Below are positions 35,530-45,775 of a stretch of DNA of 64,000 nucleotides, piece by piece. Position 1 is the first letter of the stretch. Every line of letters starts with the position of its first letter. The stretch covers positions 249,591 to 313,590 of the forward strand of contig NW_022985193.1 in assembly GCF_010093535.1 (NCBI RefSeq). Direction: 5' to 3'. Source of the DNA: Lindgomyces ingoldianus (taxonomy: Eukaryota > Ascomycota > Dothideomycetes > Pleosporales > Lindgomycetaceae). The notes below the pieces were generated by a model, which was not told where the DNA came from, did no database searches, and saw only the letters and a program-made list of their open reading frames with translations. Made by a program: the position numbers and the translations under genes.

Positions 35530-35994
35530 ATGAGCGGCGAACAAAGTCATACCAACCACGCCGGCAACTGCATTGGCCATTGCCGTGCACAACGTTTTGC
35601 CATGGACTCCCACTGCGCCGAGCTCTTTGAGAAAGAGAAGGCTGCAATCAAGTCCTATGAAGACGGATGGGATCGTTGGGACGGACCGATCTGGCCATGG
35701 CGAGAAACCAACAACCCGCAAGCACAGGCCAAGAATGAGGAAGAATGGCAAGGGTGCTGCAACACTCCGCCCGAGAAGGTGGAGATGTTAAGTATGTCGG
35801 CTGCATCGAAATTAGTGTGAATAATTCCTAACGAGTTGATAGCGAAAGCGATTTCGAAGAAGAGGGAGGAATCTCCTGTTCGGCCCACACGGACAACAAG
35901 TTCCGGTAGCTCTGCTTCTTCAGCATCATCACTTTGGAGCTCAAGAACCAATTCACCTTGCCCAAATTGTGGAAGGACAACTTCACATCTCTGA
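35530..35994 (+). CDS. Small uncharacterised Cys/Trp-containing protein
   Basis: Two exons: 35530-35791 and 35843-35994, phase 1, joined across a 51-nt intron with GTATGT donor, CCTAAC branch and GATAG acceptor; 137 aa. No family is recognised. The N-terminal half has five Cys (two as a CC pair), several His, and a Trp-rich segment DGWDRWDGPIWPWRETN. A Ser/Arg-rich linker follows, ending in a CPNCGRTTSHL tail that looks like half of a zinc knuckle. There is no signal peptide or membrane segment, so a secreted effector is unlikely. The clean intron and the strong TATA box support a real gene. It lies between an intact and a broken P450. Confidence 0.6.
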
Positions 35995-36240
35995 ACGAGC
36001 TTAAACATCTCTTCTTTCACTCCATTCGGCACATTCTGAGAGAACGTCTGAACTTCGGTCACATGGCGTTTGGGTATCGAATATTCGGAGGTCTCCTGCA
36101 GCATTACTTACTTCCAAGATCGAAAAGGAATGGGATTATATGGTTTCAGGTTGAGTTGGACTGTAATGCAGGATTGTAGCATGTCAACGACACTAATAGA
36201 CAATTAAAGTTTTAGATCAATTCATGCAAATGTGAATCAG

Positions 36241-37980
36241 TCAGACTCTGAAGTGGTTAGAAACTCCTTCCGCCCATCCTGCGGAAACATTCTTCTGCTT
36301 CACAAACCATCTATTTAAGAGCTCGAGGTCGAAGGTCTGAACTAAGTGCCTAGTCAGGATCGAGATCTCCTTAAAGTTAATATTCTTGCCAATATAAGTA
36401 TGACTGTATGAGGTCCGTGGCCGAACTTAGGATAGATTAGTGTATGATGCTTTAAGGAGAGGCCCGATAGTATACTAACTAGCATATATGACCCTTCTAT
36501 TCTATGAGAAGGCGCCTCGCCTGGGAGCTACCGCTCGGGTCGAAAGACTGTCCTGTCATAGCCAAAAGCACAAAGTTGTTGTGAACAACCCAGGAGCTCC
36601 CGCCAACAGCTCTCTGAACAATGTCAACGCGATTCGTCTCCAGATCCGCTTAACTTTACCTCCGCCTTCGGAAAGATATTGTCCCGCGATCGTCACCCTA
36701 TCTTTGGGGATGACGCGTTCGAGAGGTAGGCCAGTGGCTGAATGCAGTTGTAAGAGCTCCCTTAATGACTGCTTGTAAGTAAGGCATTATTTGGGCGGTT
36801 GCAAATGTCACTGTATTGGCAACCCAGCCATCAGAGGCCATATTATCTATTTCTTTTTGCAACTAGTGGGAAGGTCAAAGTCAATAGCCTCAACGTTAAC
36901 ATCCGCATACCTTTACAAAGGTCTCGGGATATTTCAGTAGATCTCAGAATATCGCACAAAGCCTAATAGATGTTGTGTCACTCCCATCCCCAATGTTCGT
37001 CATGGAGGTGACGGACTCTTCCTGCATCGTAAAGCTTTCTGGGTCCTCACTGTGCTTCTGTAATACTTTGGTGAGGAAATCATCCCTTGAGCCCGGGCTT
37101 TTCTCTACATATGCTAGGGCTTGAGTCCGCTTTTCAATTTGCTCGGCATGGGGTTTCGAAGATTCACTCCCTTTACCGATATACCGTAGGATTTTGTACA
37201 AGAGAGGGTGCGTCTCGTTATTGATTCCGACATAGCTAATATATATAAGACATGCGGTGAATAGGCCGTGAGGGCTAGCACGATCACCTCGAAACCCAAA
37301 GCGTCTGGCAACCTAGGAAGGTTAGCATATAGAATAATGCTACCCTAGGAGGGTTGCCTTGTAGTGATTAATCTAATCAAGTCAAAAGCATAGCATTGTT
37401 CCCAAGTTGCAAGCTTAGAACAGCCCGAGTTCGGGAGAATTCACGAAAATGTTCCGTTAAGATAGCAATGCACTCTTCGATGTATTACTCCGTGTGGATG
37501 AAGTCAATGAATGCAAGGAAGCCGCTTTCCGACTAAAAATAGCGTGCCATTAAGAATTCTAGTCCGTTAAGAGATATGGCACAATATGATGGCCGGGGGC
37601 ATAGTACCAAGGTGATTTGGTGTACTCTTAGTGAGTTCAAAGGCGGCGAAGGGATGTAATTGCAAATTACCTTACCGAACTTGGTACCATCCTCATATAT
37701 TAATTTAATTGCCTCTGGATCATCCAAACCTAGCTCATTCGGAGCGATCCTAATGATGCTTTCATATCGTCTGCGAGGATCTGTGTTAGTATTGTAGAGG
37801 TCCCGTCGCCAAATTTGTTTTAGATACCATAACCGCAAGAATTTGGCAAGAAATAGACCTGGGAATAACTTTCTTATTCGATAAGTAGGCATGGAACAGC
37901 AAGCGAGCACCAAGGAAAAGAACAAAGTGAAGAAGATGGGAGAAAAGAGAATGTGTTGGTAGATGTTCTGACCTCTTCTT
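36241..37980 (-). pseudogene. Broken cytochrome P450 (pisatin-demethylase/benzoate-hydroxylase-like)
   Basis: P450 blocks occur in the right order on the minus strand but in shifting frames with stops: LFPGLFLAKFLRLWYLKQI, YESIIRIAPNELGLDDPEA, LATWEQCYAFDLI, DDFLTKVLQKHSEDPES, the I-helix NIGDGSDTTS, LQAVIKGALTTA (K-helix), GLPLERVIPKD...TIAGQY, VFRPERWLPGEAP, and FGHGP followed by IGKNINFKEISILTRHLVQTF to a stop at 36241. The haem-binding Cys should stand just before IGKNI; the codon is TAT (Tyr) and a few extra bases break the loop, so no haem P450 can be made. Remnant introns can be guessed but not closed. Upstream (to 38279) the minus frame stays open with a hydrophobic, unrecognised segment. 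Confidence 0.88.
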
Positions 37981-38534
37981 GCATTTTGGTACTCCCGATT
38001 ACCGCTTTCGTACTGAAAGGCTTTGAGAAGGAAAATAGAGATCCAGAGTGACCTCGCTAAGCTAGTAAAGCAGCCATCGCTATTCATTGAATGTCTTAAG
38101 TGGGATAGTTTGACGGATTGGGATGGGATTCTCAAGAAGAGCTTGGAGAAGTTGGGGCAATCAAACCAGCAATGTGATTCCTGCAGTGGCCGGAGAACTA
38201 GAATCATCAGAAGCGGATTGACGAAGGACCCAATGGCTGTAATAAGCTCGCCTAAGTATTTACCCATGGTCGTGATCATAACAATACTCTGCGATTAATC
38301 GGTGGCAAAACTAGGGTAAACGGTGGTCCACTTCATGATTCATGAGGAACACAATATGGATGCAAAATACTTCAAGGCTACCCTGGAATACTGTCGCGAA
38401 TGAAGGATGACGAAGGTTGGTTAGAGGTTTGTGAAGTCAAGCTGGTACAAGAAATAACTATATTCAATATAGAAAAGGGAAAGTCTCCAAACTCAACCCT
38501 AGAAGACTCAAAAATCTCTAGTTCCTCCACTATG
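37981..38534. other. Between broken P450 and FAD monooxygenase
   Basis: The minus strand is open from 38279 to about 37981 in the frame of the P450 remnant and codes a hydrophobic stretch (ELITAIGSFVNPLLMILVL) that I do not recognise. No complete gene is visible. Confidence 0.4.
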
Positions 38535-40219
38535 TTACCTTAGTCTGAGATAGTGCTCACGAACTCCGCGCACGTTTCTTACATAGAGCCCTGAAGGAAT
38601 CGATCGATCTAACAAGGTCTTTACAACATCCAAGGCTTGTCCGATACCCCCAGGTCCAATCTAAGAATGAAGGCGACGGCAACAAGGGCTCCTGGCTCTC
38701 AGTCTATGACTCCAGAAACCGCCCCGACTGCGATATGGGCCTCGCCCTTCACCGCTTGCTCAACATGCGGCCCTCTTGTCACGTTCTCTTTGAAATGGGG
38801 GGTAAAATCGTACCGCAACGCGTCCATGCCCTATGCTCTATCATCAGTACGAAACACTATCACAATATTTTAGCACTTCACTTACGCTCTGCACTTGGCG
38901 TGCAAACTCGATATCAATCTCCGTCCGTTTACACATCTTCAGGAACTCGTCATTCTCTAGAGCTACTTCTGGATCTTGGCCAAATAGCCTTCGAATATTG
39001 TCCGATGAGATTGGGTCGATTAACTCTCTCCATTTCTGTCGCCTCACTTCGTCGTAGACGTCAAGAATCGAATCGTCCGCCTTCCCCTCATACATCGCAA
39101 TAAGACAGTCGTGCAACGAGCCAATGTCACATATACCCCCTGTCAAACCCAACCCACCACTTTAGATCTAAAGTTAGTAACTTTGGATACATTAGCAGGA
39201 TAGAAAATTGGGTACTCTTACAAAGGATTACAGAGGTGTGCAGCGTCAGCGGCTAGGAGGAACCTCCCGACCCTCATCTTCTCGGCACACCTCTGATGTA
39301 TCTTGTAGGGTCCAATATTGGTAATCCTATACTCATGTGGTTTCGGATGTCCGGGTAGCATTACCTCATACTTCGTCGGCTGCCGCGCAATCAGCTCCTC
39401 TGGGCTGAGCCCGACTAGCTCTCCGTAAGATACACGCCACATCCCATCTCTGGTAATCCGCGCGGCCATATACCAATGTTCGGGGTGGATGTGAAATTGA
39501 GAATCTTCATATCCGAATTTATCGAAATCATAGTAGACCTCCAAGCTGTTATTTAAAAAGGAACAATGGAAGAGTCAATCGGCATGAATCGAAGATTGAA
39601 GACTCACATTGGTTGCAACCACCTGCTCATCCCATGTTCGACCCGGGAAATTTAGATCTCCGAATAAGGTCCTCCGAACTTGGCTATTGGCACCATCACA
39701 TCCAACAACGTAGTCAGCTTCGAATCTTCTAGTGCTGGACTGGTCCTTTATGTCCACATCTACCCATGCTTTACTTCTTTCTGCATCTTCTCCCAAACCA
39801 GTCACATTGTGTCCCCATTTGATGCTGACATTAGGGTGCGACTTTAGATGATCTACTAAAATTTTCCCGAGCCGGTCAAGAGGCAAGCACACTAATCTGT
39901 CCTCTGTAATTCCCTCCATGACGCTGCCGTCCAGACCGGCGAGATATGTCCCATCTAATTTTCGCCAACACACCTTCTTCGGGATGAAGCCTTGAGATTT
40001 GACATCTTCGATGATTCCTGCGCGACGAAGTTCGTAAGCAGCCGGAGGACCATAATGGGTTGCTCGGGGTCGAGTATCGAGACCATCATTGGCATCTACA
40101 AGTGTGATCTCTATCTTTGGAAGCTGTCGGGCTAAGAGAAGTGCAAGAAGCAACCCCGAAGGGCCAGCACCGACTATGAGGATGGAGTCGAATGGGGGGT
40201 TTGATTCTGCTGCAGACAT
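38535..40219 (-). CDS. FAD-dependent aromatic monooxygenase (FAD_binding_3)
   Basis: Proposed exons: 40219-39608, 39538-39222, 39159-38886, 38830-38720 and 38660-38535; 479 aa. The dinucleotide-binding motif is LIVGAGPSGLLLALLLAR (about 14-31), the DG motif is YVVGCDGANSQVRR, and the second FAD motif is FLLAADAAHLCNPFGGLGL, interrupted by an intron at the Phe codon. It belongs to the p-hydroxybenzoate/phenol hydroxylase class, which inserts one oxygen into aromatic rings with NAD(P)H. It lacks the C-terminal thioredoxin-like domain of true phenol 2-monooxygenases. The first intron acceptor (TTGGAG) was chosen to give VVATNVYYDFDKFGY. The last intron is uncertain because its donor is weak; unspliced, the protein would stop at 38699 after SGVID. 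Confidence 0.85.
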
Positions 40220-40888
40220 AGTGAAGAGTCACTAAAATACCAAAGGAGAATTGAGAAGAAGAGTAGGTGGGGTCTCGGTAGGAATAAGAGAGGGGAGTAT
40301 TTCTATCTTAAAATTCAACATATCCGTGAAGCACGGCATGGACGGAAAATTATCGTACGACGCTCTTCTCTTCCCCTTGACTCAGGTGAGCATGTGGGGT
40401 ATGAAAACTGCGGGGTTCTCAATTCGACCTCGAAGGATGATGGTGTGAAAGGCAGAAACAGGGTGCGTTCTCCTCGCCCGAACATATATCCGAAGGTCAA
40501 GCATTAATGGATCGATATGTGTTTCAGAAGCCAGTGATATCGTCAGGGGACAAGGTTGGAACTGTCAGAGCGCCAAGGTGACACTCGAACGAAACCTACG
40601 CTTGGATGCTTCAGGGCAGTTGGCACGTGACAAATCTCCTTCAAATCGGATTCGGTAAAGAGCACTCGTAAAAGGTTCCAGGACTCGGCTCAAGCCATCT
40701 CAACTGCACAGCTTTGACTTCTGTCTTCAACCACGGACAATTGTCAGCAATCCATTGCGCTTGCGTTTCGCCGACTTAATTGAAATCCCTCTCTCTACTC
40801 CTTTGATCCTTCCACGTATTTTAAAATATATCTTCTCTTTTCTCAGTTTTGGTGCATCGTGTCCTGGATCCCGAACTTCTACTCCAAA
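40220..40888. promoter_or_regulatory. Divergent promoter region, no gene seen
   Basis: This 669-bp region lies between the FAD monooxygenase (minus) and the unknown protein (plus). It has only short frames. A pyrimidine-rich stretch at about 40785-40850 lies just before the plus-strand start. Confidence 0.5.
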
Positions 40889-41866
40889 ATGGCCGGACTT
40901 AAAGCAAAGAAGCTCTCTCTGTTGTCCCAGAGCAGCCAGGAAGATTTTTCCAAGGAACGCCAAAGCCTCCTCATGCGCGAACTCGAGCTACTACTGGACC
41001 TAAACCCGAGAGCATTGAATTCATGCCTTCTAGCCCTCCCAAGAGAGCTCCGAGACCACGTACTCGGATATGTTCTACCTGACACAGCAGAGGAAAACCG
41101 GCCGGAACTTCATACTTGCCTTTGGGGAGCAGATATGGTGCACGAGCCATGGCGCCACGACATCTTCGGATATGCAACTTCAGTACCGAAAGAGGACCGC
41201 TTGCACCCATGGCTCCTTCTTATCAATCGACAATTGCATGACGAATTCTTGGACATTTACTTTCGAAGGAGCAAACTGACACTTCACGCAGAGTTGCGAA
41301 ACTCACGGGAGAACAATTGGCATTTTAACTATTCCCCTCATGTTCTACAACTCCCGATGTTGAAGTTTGTAACCCATGTGCGTCTCTACACGGAGTGGAA
41401 CTACATCATCACAAAGAATGATCGAATCAAGGACCAGGTTCGAATGACCAATGACCTTATGCAAGCAATGGATAAGCTTTTGGCGCCACTTCAAGCAGTT
41501 GAGACTATTGAGTTGTCCGTGCTCTTCTTTTGGAGATACCGTTCAGGGAAATACTACAATCTATCAATGCGGGATTTGTTTGATCTTGAGGACGTCTTCA
41601 AGCGGCACGCTGAGAATCGATGGCTTCAGATCTTGCGGACCAACAAATATACTGTGGATTCTCCAAATCCTTCAGCTGGAGTTGGTTATAAGCTCTCATC
41701 GGAAAGGAAAGGGACAGACCAGAGCGGTGCGATGGATATCTTCGTGTCCCAGAACCTGGAGGATGCTATGCGCTACCGACGGCATAGTAATGTTGATTTC
41801 TACGGCAACTATGGAATATCCGATCCATTGCCGCAGCCATCGTTCAGGCATGGAGCTATGATATGA
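40889..41866 (+). CDS. Uncharacterised fungal protein with F-box/2EXR-like N-terminal motif
   Basis: One exon, 325 aa, from the ATG at 40889 (the frame is open ten codons further to a GTG). After a Lys/Ser-rich start, LLALPRELRDHVLGYVLP (about 49-66) resembles the opening helix of fungal F-box-like and 2EXR proteins, which are often expanded in filamentous ascomycetes. LHPWLLLINRQLHDEFLDIYF and FVTHVRLYTEWN fit that layout (last conserved residues of such domains deal with ranking relatives by 'INRQ.. E'). No catalytic motif is present. If the motif is a true F-box the protein would be a substrate adaptor of an SCF ubiquitin ligase; this is inference. Codon use looks coding throughout, and there is no sign of damage. 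Confidence 0.7.
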   Translation: MAGLKAKKLSLLSQSSQEDFSKERQSLLMRELELLLDLNPRALNSCLLALPRELRDHVLGYVLPDTAEENRPELHTCLWGADMVHEPWRHDIFGYATSVPKEDRLHPWLLLINRQLHDEFLDIYFRRSKLTLHAELRNSRENNWHFNYSPHVLQLPMLKFVTHVRLYTEWNYIITKNDRIKDQVRMTNDLMQAMDKLLAPLQAVETIELSVLFFWRYRSGKYYNLSMRDLFDLEDVFKRHAENRWLQILRTNKYTVDSPNPSAGVGYKLSSERKGTDQSGAMDIFVSQNLEDAMRYRRHSNVDFYGNYGISDPLPQPSFRHGAMI

Positions 41867-42694
41867 ATTTGAGAGGCTGTGTCCTTAGCAGACATGAAAA
41901 TCCTGGAATCTTTACATTCAAGGATCACGAATCTATCAAAAGGCCCCCAGATTCAGGAAACGGCCCAAGCGATTCAATGCGAGCCACGCCCGATGCACAC
42001 CAATATCTTCCTTCATGCAACTACTATTATTCAGGAAGCCGAAGTAGGTAATGCTGCCTCTTCAATGATAGGCCCTTAACTACATCGCTTACATCTGCAG
42101 ATATTCCCCTCATTGACAAGAGCATCACACGTTGGGAGTCATGTTCAATCATCGAACATTATAAGGCCGTAGACTTTCGCATCCTATCCAAAGCTAGACA
42201 TTCTTTCCTCAACCTTGCAACCAAGTAGACTTAAATGCAAATTCTTGGGGTTTGTTGAGGCTCATGGTGTGGGAGGGGTAGCCCAGGAATTCCAATTAGC
42301 CAGCTCTCATCCGCCACATTAGAAGTCGAATCTAGCCATACAGACTCTCCCATTTGTTCCACGATAGTTCCATTCCTACGGGTTAATAAGATTAATAAGA
42401 ATGCCTGCTAATTCCTCAACATGTAAGATCGCCAATTTTGCGATGCGTTCGCTCTTAATCTTAGCAATATAGCATCTCTTGCAAGATGCGTCACTGCACG
42501 ACCTTCGTATAAGCCCAGGGATCACCCCATTCGGTTAGCCAGACGACCTACCGTGGTCAGAAGCACAATTGGGCTTCCTCTTCATAGTCCATTCGTCTTT
42601 TTGCCCACTGTAACCACGAGGCCACTACGGTCATTGGGAACACTAAATTATCCTGTTCAAGTCAATAGAGAAGAGTACAGTTGCAAATGCTACT
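41867..42694. other. No gene seen
   Basis: About 830 bp lies between the F-box-like gene and the broken FAD oxidase. Frames are short. Any first exon with a signal peptide that the FAD oxidase once had would be expected here, but none can be made out. Confidence 0.45.
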
Positions 42695-44504
42695 AGGATG
42701 ACAGCCGCCCATCATCAGCCGGTGCCTGGATGAAGCTGAACTCGACTGTTGAAGGAAATTTGCGAAACTTCGTTCCCTCTTAAAATTTGTGCTCAAGACC
42801 TTCGGAGGGCTTTTGATATACGATGCAGCCCCCGGCGAACAACCTCGTAGCGGCTTGGGTGCAAGCAAGCCAAACACCATTCAACACGCGCACCATTGAC
42901 CAGGACCAGAGCGGAAAATTCAACATAGGTTATCAGCTGACCTACACGAACAACATCTGCGATACAGCCTCTGATCGCCAGGAAGAGGAATGTGCGTTGG
43001 ACTGCCATGCAGACAACGTCGTGATGTCGAAGACTAAAACCCATATTATCGCCGGCGTGAACTTCGCACGACAGAGCAACATCCACCTTATCATCAGAGA
43101 CACCGGTCACGGTTTCATGGCGTGGTTGATAGGGCGAGAATCTCTTGCCACTAACACTCATGCATTCCAAGATGTCAAATCTGTCGATAAATACACAGTC
43201 CCAGGACCTGGGACGGCGGCGCGGTGACCATTGACACAGTGGTCATGTATCAAGACCTATACTCACTCATCTTATACAAAGGCTGAAATTTGTTGTTGGG
43301 AAGCGTGTCCGACCGTAGGATTTGCGGGAAGGCATTTCTCTGGAGGTGGACATGGTCCACTTTCTGGATACATGGACTCGCAATTCACAACGAGCTCTCC
43401 TTCGATGTGGTAGCGGCTAGCGGAGATCTTGTCGCAAGTAATGCGAAGGAGAACACGGATTTGTTGCAGGCATTGAAGGGGTGGCGGGCTTTGACATTCA
43501 GACCTGTGACCAGCTTAACTATAAAGACGCGCCTGGAGATTCTCACGAATGGTACTTACAAATCTTTCATCTATCCCCTGCTGTCTTATTATATACTGAC
43601 GGCATTCTAGCTATGCTCATATATATCGCCGGCCAAGGCGACACTTTCTGGAAAAGAGTATCTTATTTCCACAAAATGGCACACACTTCTCGAAGGCTGA
43701 GACCTATCTCTAGCTCGCCATACACCAAGGGGTCCTCGCCATCCAGCGAATAGCCAGGCTAGCCGTGACTAGATTGGGGATCGATAGAGTAATGATGCCA
43801 TTTATTGGCAAGCTACGAGCCGATAAAGCAGACTTCAAAGTCAAGACGTACAAATTCAAGACACTCTACGACATTTACAAGTACACGTTCATTAAATTAG
43901 ACGACTCTAGGTACATTTCTCTCCTCCTTTCTTCCCTTTCCCTTTCTTTCTGTCATGCTAACCATAAATTAGAGGCAACCATGCGCTCATGGGCGGCCGC
44001 TTCATCTTGCAAGAAGACATCTTAGCGCATGGCGATGGGCTCATCCCCATAATCAAGTACAGTTTAGACACAAACTACATCTATACCGGCTACGTCGTCA
44101 ACCCCGGACACAATACCTCCATCTCCAACACCCTGCTCACCTAGCCCTAGTGGAAAGCAGCATCAGCGGATAGAGTGACCATGTTTCTGAAAGCGCAATT
44201 AGTGGCTGTAGAGAGGAGACGGCTAGTGAGCATGGACTCAGGGATTCGCTGAGAGAGGTGACGCCAAATTCTACGTCGTATATTAATGGGGTGTGTAGAT
44301 GCTCCTTTGGCGCCTATAAATATGAACATGGTTAGAATTTAAGTACCAAACCGTCAGTATGGTGATATCAATGAGTTGCAATGGCAGGACGTCTACTGGA
44401 AATACAATTATCCCAAGCTTCTAGAGATAAAGAGAAAGTACGATCTACATAGAATTTTATATACGAAGGCAATCCGAGAACCAAGCAATGGGAAGAAGTG
44501 TTAG
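42695..44504 (+). pseudogene. Broken FAD-linked oxidase (PCMH / berberine-bridge type)
   Basis: Family blocks run in order on the plus strand but across frames. PSSAGAWMKLNSTVEGNLR is followed by a TAA. Next come TPFNTRTID, IIAGVNFARQSNIHLIIRD, then TGHGF with the His position of FAD attachment, NTHAFQDVKSVDKYTVPGPG, a second-frame CPTVGFAGRHFSGGGHGPLSG with the Cys of the bicovalent type, FDVVAASGDLVASNAKENTD, then GRFILQEDILAHGDGLIP, YTGYVVNPGHN, and the C-terminal BBE domain YGDINELQWQDVYWKYNYP and LLEIKRKYD to a stop at 44504. Stops and frameshifts separate nearly every block. Secreted fungal members oxidise sugars, alcohols or alkaloid-like substrates. The copy cannot give a working enzyme but is recent enough to read. 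Confidence 0.88.
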
Positions 44505-44888
44505 ATGGGAAACTTTGTAAGAAAGGTTGAGGATATAATATGTCGGGCGTGGTCGAGCACCGTTATACACATGCCCTACACGAAACGAAAAAGAATTAAA
44601 TTAAACGTTGCCCAAGTTGTTAGTGAATCTCGGAAATCTACTGCATGTTATAAAAAAAACGTGGAATGCCACTTTCTGACCTAAAATACCCCTGCCATGT
44701 TCCACGGTAGTTGAGATGATGCAGTAGCAGTCGTTCGTCACTCGAGGAGTTAAACCACAAGCAGAAAAGGCCCAATCAGTAGGCCTTCTAATTGATGATT
44801 ATATGCATGCTTAGCACTACGTTCCGAGTCCTTAAAGCCTCCAAAATCACCCCTCGCTGCCTGTCAACCAGCCATTGGCCTCAACCCC
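44505..44888. other. Convergent intergenic region, no gene seen
   Basis: About 380 bp of AT-leaning sequence between the broken oxidase and the 3' end of the LPMO gene. Confidence 0.5.
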
Positions 44889-45775
44889 TCAACACTGCAA
44901 AACTTGCGGCCCAGGAATCTTATACGGTTTTCCACCACCATTAGGATTGCCCATTGTATCATAAATATTAATCAAGATCCCCGGATCTGTCGCCGAATAC
45001 GCTCCGGGAAACGACACTGTATCGCCCGTCTTAGTTCCACTGCCCTGAACATTAATTTGCGCACACCCCATGTAAAATTGCGCGGCTCCTTGAGTCTTCG
45101 CCGAGTGCAGGGCGATGATTTCAGCGCGGAGAAGGTATTGGCCTGAAGCGACGCACGAGGGCATTGTGAAGTCGGACCAGCCACCAGCGGCGATCATCCT
45201 ATCGACGCCCCACTTCCCGGACCCGTCGAGTCCGTCTTCAGCAACTTTGAACCATTTCAGCCCACTAGGTTGGGCGCTTGCGGCGTTGTCGACTTTGGCG
45301 CTGTGAGGGATTAGTGTGGGTTGACGTTGGGGCCATCACAGAGTGCGTAATAAGCAGGTGGACGGAACGTGTTCTCAAGTAAAACCGCAAAAGTCGAAAG
45401 GATTGAAGGGAGGGGAATATTGTGTAGGGAATGGAGGACATACAGGTAGAAAATCGTAGGGCCCTTGTGGCTGGGTGCGATCGGGTTGTCCTTGTCGTTG
45501 GCGAACTGGGCGCCGCCGAGAACATGTCCCCACTTAACGCCAACCTTGTCTCCTGGCTTAACAGAGATGACCGTGGTAGATACAGGGCTTTTATATCCAG
45601 AGTTACAGGCAAAGCTTCCGTCGTTTACGTTTTGAATAGGGTTGTTGCTGTTTGGAACGCGGATGCCAACGGCCTGACCTTGGTCCTGGTTGTTGATTCT
45701 AACGTTTTGGGCGATGCAGTGTGCGGAGCTGAGGGCAGGGAGAAGAGAGAGAGCTGCTGCAACGAGGACCTTCAT
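44889..45775 (-). CDS. AA9 lytic polysaccharide monooxygenase
   Basis: Two exons: 45775-45444 and 45300-44889, joined in phase 2 across a 143-nt intron; 247 aa. This copper enzyme cleaves cellulose or other beta-glucans oxidatively outside the cell. A signal peptide ([18 protein letters not shown]) is cut so that His19 becomes the mature N-terminus and one arm of the histidine brace. His84 in KWGHVLGG is the second copper ligand and Tyr187 in [12 protein letters not shown] the axial Tyr. Cys58 (ACNSGY) and Cys167-like MPSCV are placed for the usual disulfide. The protein ends just after the catalytic domain, with no linker or CBM1. A TATA box and two CreA-type sites lie upstream, as expected for a carbon-repressed gene. 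The intron is long for this window. Confidence 0.96.

Noticed and set aside
35099..35533. 144-codon plus-strand frame before the small unknown gene
   Set aside because: It runs across the TATA box and 5' UTR of that gene and ends over its start codon.
26733..45775. Secondary-metabolite biosynthetic cluster
   Set aside because: No PKS, NRPS, terpene synthase or prenyltransferase backbone gene was found; only tailoring or catabolic enzymes are present.
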